This document shows positions 7,259 to 9,448 of a stretch of DNA of 9,448 nucleotides, piece after piece. This DNA comes from Desulfobacterales bacterium (GTDB lineage: Bacteria; Desulfobacterota; DSM-4660; Desulfatiglandales; JALVZP01). The stretch lies in NCBI GenBank assembly GCA_027064285.1, contig JAMOPX010000169.1, positions 1-9,448 on the forward strand, in the 5' to 3' direction. Positions within the stretch are counted from its first letter, which is position 1; each line of letters opens with the position of its first letter. The translations under genes were made by a program, and so were the position numbers. The notes below the pieces were generated by a model. The model ran no database searches. It was not told the DNA's origin and worked only from the letters and a program-made list of their open reading frames with translations.

Positions 7259-7759
7259 GAACCCCGGGTCAATGAAAGAATAAGGGCACAGAAAGTGCGC
7301 CTTATTGCAGAGGATGGAAAACAGCTGGGAATAGTCTCATTAAGGCAGGCTCTGGAGATGGCGAAAGAAGAAGGGCTTGACCTTGTAGAGGTTGCTCCTA
7401 ATGCAAATCCACCAGTGTGCAGGATCATGGACTATGGAAGATTTAAGTATCAAACCACAAAAAAACTACAGGAGGCAAAAAAGAAACATCATCAGCCCCA
7501 GCTGAAAGAGGTGAAACTGAGGCCAAATACTGATGAACATGATTTAAATGTTAAGGTGAAAAATATCAAAAAATTCTTAGAAAAAAAGGATAGAGTAAAA
7601 GTTACAATCTTTTTCAAAGGAAGAGAAATAGTTCACTTTGACAGAGGCTTAGAGATGCTAAAAAGAATAGCAGCAGAGGTAGCAGAACTGGGTCAGGTAG
7701 AAAAGCATCCTTCAAGAGAAGCAAATAACAGATTGGTCATGATAATAACACCTAAATAA
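7244..7759 (+). CDS. infC: Translation initiation factor IF-3, with probable AUA start codon
   Basis: IF3 binds the 30S subunit, blocks premature 50S joining and checks start-codon and initiator-tRNA pairing. From ATA 7244 the product is 171 residues, normal for IF3. The N-terminal domain has RVNERIRAQKVRLI (8-21), GLDLVEVAPNANPPVC (44-59) and IMDYGRFKYQ (61-70). A Lys-rich linker (74-90) follows, then the C-terminal domain with KLRPNTDEHD (91-100), VTIFFKGREI (120-129) and the final RLVMIITPK. The stretch RVNERIRAQ is conserved in IF3 but lies upstream of the first ordinary start (GTG 7295, with AAGGG at 7282-7286), so starting there would delete 17 residues. Between the thrS stop (7235-7237, same frame) and GTG 7295 there is no ATG, GTG or TTG in frame. 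An AUA start fits the known non-AUG start and autocontrol of infC in other bacteria. Confidence 0.9.
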   Translation: MQKNSEPRVNERIRAQKVRLIAEDGKQLGIVSLRQALEMAKEEGLDLVEVAPNANPPVCRIMDYGRFKYQTTKKLQEAKKKHHQPQLKEVKLRPNTDEHDLNVKVKNIKKFLEKKDRVKVTIFFKGREIVHFDRGLEMLKRIAAEVAELGQVEKHPSREANNRLVMIITPK

Positions 7760-7769
7760 AGGAGGAGTT

Positions 7770-7970
7770 ATGCCAAAGTTAAAGACAAAGAGATCAGCTG
7801 CCAAAAGATTTCGGATTACAGGATCAGGAAAGATAAGAAGATACAAAGCCTACAAAAGCCATCTTCTCACAAAGAAGAGCAGAAAAAGGAAGAGAAGGCT
7901 TAGAAGAGCAGGCATATTAGACAAAACAAATATAAAAGAAGTAAAAAGGCTTATACCTTATGCATCATAA
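7770..7970 (+). CDS. rpmI: 50S ribosomal protein bL35
   Basis: The 66-residue, strongly basic product is a structural protein of the large ribosomal subunit. The start MPKLKTKRSAAKRF, the GSGKIRRYKAYKSH block (18-31) and LTKKSRKRKRRLR (33-45) are the family hallmarks, and the length is typical. GGAGGAG at 7760-7766 directly follows the infC stop and lies 3 bases before the ATG (7 from the first GGAG). It sits between infC and rplT as in most bacteria. The 10-base gap to infC leaves no space for a separate L20-binding leader. Confidence 0.97.
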   Translation: MPKLKTKRSAAKRFRITGSGKIRRYKAYKSHLLTKKSRKRKRRLRRAGILDKTNIKEVKRLIPYAS

Positions 7971-7985
7971 ATGGAGGTTTAAAGT

Positions 7986-8330
7986 ATGAGAGTAAAAAGA
8001 GGATTTAAGGCAAGAAGGCGAAGAAAAAAGATAATGAAGCTTGCAAAAGGATACAGAGGTGGTCTTAGCAGACAGTTTAAGACCGCTAGTGTAGCTGTAA
8101 AAAGGGCATTAGCATATGCTTATAGAGATAGAAAGGTAAAAAAAAGAGAATTCAGAAGGCTCTGGATAATTCGCATAAATGCAGCAGTAAGGCAGTTTGG
8201 ACTTACATATAGTAAGTTTATGGGCTTGCTTAAAAAATCAGGGATTGAAATAAACAGAAAGATGCTTGCTGATATGGCAGTAAATGATCCTGAAGGATTT
8301 TCTCAGTTAGTAAATACAGTGGCCAAGTAG
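7986..8330 (+). CDS. rplT: 50S ribosomal protein bL20
   Basis: bL20 binds 23S rRNA early in large-subunit assembly and in several bacteria also represses its own operon. The 114 residues match the family. The basic N-terminal extension MRVKRGFKARRRRKK leads into LAKGYRGGLSRQF (19-31), then AYAYRDRKVKKREFRRLWI (43-61), RINAAVRQFGLTYSKFM (63-79) and LADMAVNDP (94-102), all diagnostic. GGAGG at 7973-7977 precedes the ATG by 8 bases. The gap after rpmI is 15 bases and the gap to pheS is 5 bases, indicating one transcript. Confidence 0.97.
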   Translation: MRVKRGFKARRRRKKIMKLAKGYRGGLSRQFKTASVAVKRALAYAYRDRKVKKREFRRLWIIRINAAVRQFGLTYSKFMGLLKKSGIEINRKMLADMAVNDPEGFSQLVNTVAK

Positions 8331-8335
8331 TTACC

Positions 8336-9343
8336 ATGAAAAAAGACCTGATAGCTCTAAAAACAAGAGCACTTGAAGATCTGAAAAAGATCAATGATAT
8401 CTCAGGCCTTGAAGAGTTTAGAATCAAGTATTTGGGCAAAAAAGGGCTTTTGAGCGCATTTATGAAAAACATAGGCAAGCTTCCACCTGAACAAAGACCT
8501 GAGATAGGAAAGATAGCTAATGAAATAAGAGAAAAGATAACTACAGAATATGAAGGGCTAAAGAAAAGACTACAGCAAAAAGAAAAAAGAGAAAGATTTA
8601 TAGATGTTACACTTCCAGGAAGAAGGCATGAAAGAGGTCATATTCATCCCATAACCACTGTAATAAATGAGGTGTGCGAGATATTTTCTAAGATGGGATT
8701 CAGGATTGTTACAGGTCCTGAGATAGAGCTGGATTACTATAACTTTGAAGCATTAAACATACCAAAAGATCATCCTGCAAGAGATATGCAGGATACATTT
8801 TATATTACTGAAAACCTGCTTTTGAGAACCCATACATCTCCTATTCAGGTAAGAGTGATGGAGGTTCAAAAACCTCCGGTTGCAATAATATGTCCTGGTA
8901 AGGTTTATAGAAGAGATTCTGATGTGAGCCACACCCCTATGTTTCATCAGGTTGAAGGTCTTCTTGTAGATAAATCTGTAACATTCGGAGATCTGAAAGG
9001 TGTGCTCACTCTCTTTGTACATAAGATGTTTGGAAAGGAGACCAAGGTAAGGTTTAGGCCAAGCTTTTTTCCATTTACAGAGCCAAGCGCAGAAGTGGAT
9101 ATTCAATGTGTGATATGTAAAGGCAAGGGATGCAGGACCTGTGGATTTACAGGATGGCTTGAGATCTTGGGCTCAGGCATGGTGGACCCTGAAGTGTATA
9201 AGTTTGTAGGATATGACCAAGAAGAATATACAGGCTTTGCATTTGGCATGGGAATAGAAAGAATTGCCATGCTCAAATATGGCATAGAAGATATTCAGCT
9301 ATTTTACAAAAACGAAATGAGATTTTTGGGTCAATTCTTATGA
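8336..9343 (+). CDS. pheS: Phenylalanyl-tRNA synthetase alpha subunit
   Basis: PheS is the catalytic subunit of the alpha2-beta2 enzyme that charges tRNA-Phe. The 335 residues are normal. An N-terminal helical coiled coil that contacts tRNA spans about 1-85. The class II core follows, with motif 1 near VTGPEIELDYYNFEAL (125-140), HPARDMQDTF (146-155), RTHTSPIQVR (164-173), motif 2 at GKVYRRDSDVSHTPMFHQVEG (188-208, in part), FFPFTEPSAEVD (244-255) and motif 3 at GFAFGMGIERIAML (300-313). A CxxC-x4-CxxC insert (Cys258, 261, 266, 269) may bind metal; similar inserts occur in many bacterial PheS. There is no clear Shine-Dalgarno in the 5-base gap after rplT, so translation is probably coupled. 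The stop overlaps the pheT start in ATGA. Confidence 0.97.
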   Translation: MKKDLIALKTRALEDLKKINDISGLEEFRIKYLGKKGLLSAFMKNIGKLPPEQRPEIGKIANEIREKITTEYEGLKKRLQQKEKRERFIDVTLPGRRHERGHIHPITTVINEVCEIFSKMGFRIVTGPEIELDYYNFEALNIPKDHPARDMQDTFYITENLLLRTHTSPIQVRVMEVQKPPVAIICPGKVYRRDSDVSHTPMFHQVEGLLVDKSVTFGDLKGVLTLFVHKMFGKETKVRFRPSFFPFTEPSAEVDIQCVICKGKGCRTCGFTGWLEILGSGMVDPEVYKFVGYDQEEYTGFAFGMGIERIAMLKYGIEDIQLFYKNEMRFLGQFL

Positions 9344-9448
9344 AGATCGTCTTTAGTTGGCTAAAGGAATTTGTTGATATAGATATAGAGCCAGAGAAAG
9401 TGGCAGAATTGCTTACATTGAAAGGGCTTGAAGTAGGAGAATGTTATC
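9340..9448 (+). CDS. pheT: Phenylalanyl-tRNA synthetase beta subunit, N-terminal fragment (3' end outside window)
   Basis: Only 36 codons are present. They read MKIVFSWLKEFVDID, then EKVAELLTLKGLEVGE, which is the characteristic N-terminus of bacterial PheT ahead of its tRNA-binding (EMAP-like) domain. The beta subunit completes the alpha2-beta2 synthetase and carries the editing site. The ATG overlaps the pheS stop by two bases (ATGA), the usual arrangement for making the two subunits in equal amounts. The full gene should run about 2.4 kb past the window. Confidence 0.94.
   Translation, partial: MKIVFSWLKEFVDIDIEPEKVAELLTLKGLEVGECY

Noticed and set aside
7235..7295. thrS and infC in the same frame, suggesting a ThrRS-IF3 fusion interrupted by TAG
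   Set aside because: The ThrRS C-terminus is complete at 640 residues and a strong Shine-Dalgarno for infC lies at the junction, so these are two normal genes.
7760..7985. L20-binding autoregulatory leader near rpmI-rplT
   Set aside because: Gaps of 10 and 15 bases leave no non-coding room, and no pseudoknot-like structure could be identified by eye.
9103..9150. Cys-rich stretch of pheS as an unusual domain insertion
   Set aside because: CxxC-x4-CxxC inserts before the GWLEILG segment are found in many bacterial PheS proteins, so this is ordinary for the family.

Overview
The window is a gene-dense stretch of an AT-rich bacterial chromosome with every gene on the + strand. It is housekeeping DNA: the end of pdxJ, then acpS, tsaE, a 588-residue protein of unknown function (probably DUF505 family), a 60-residue single-pass membrane protein, a HyuA-type hydantoinase/oxoprolinase subunit, then the translation cluster thrS-infC-rpmI-rplT-pheS-pheT, the last gene cut by the window end. 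Coding sequence is purine-rich, with heavy use of AGA (Arg), ATA (Ile) and AAA/AAG (Lys) codons and many Glu/Lys residues. That style fits a thermophilic, Gram-negative-type lineage such as Thermodesulfobacteriota, Nitrospirota or Aquificota. This placement is inference from style and gene order; no marker here fixes the phylum.

Layout. Positions 1-1303 hold pdxJ (pyridoxal phosphate synthesis), acpS (acyl carrier protein activation) and tsaE (tRNA t6A modification), which abut or overlap. The tsaE 3' end overlaps the DUF505-like gene by 26 bases, so all four are probably one transcript. Positions 1278-5247 hold the poorly understood middle: DUF505-like gene, small membrane protein, and hyuA-like gene, with gaps of 15 and 10 bases. 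The only sizeable gap (5248-5314, 67 bases) lies before thrS and is the most likely place for a new promoter, though I see only a weak candidate. Positions 5315-9448 hold the translation cluster in its classical order, with gaps of 5-15 bases and an ATGA overlap between pheS and pheT.

The most informative detail is infC. Homology and a near-perfect Shine-Dalgarno sequence place its start at a non-canonical AUA codon (7244), which would allow IF3 to limit its own synthesis, as the AUU start does in Escherichia coli. The next points of interest are the repeat architecture of the DUF505-like protein and a HyuA subunit with no adjacent HyuB. I saw no mobile element, CRISPR array, tRNA, rRNA, riboswitch or convincing intrinsic terminator. 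There is no gene-free stretch over 300 bases.
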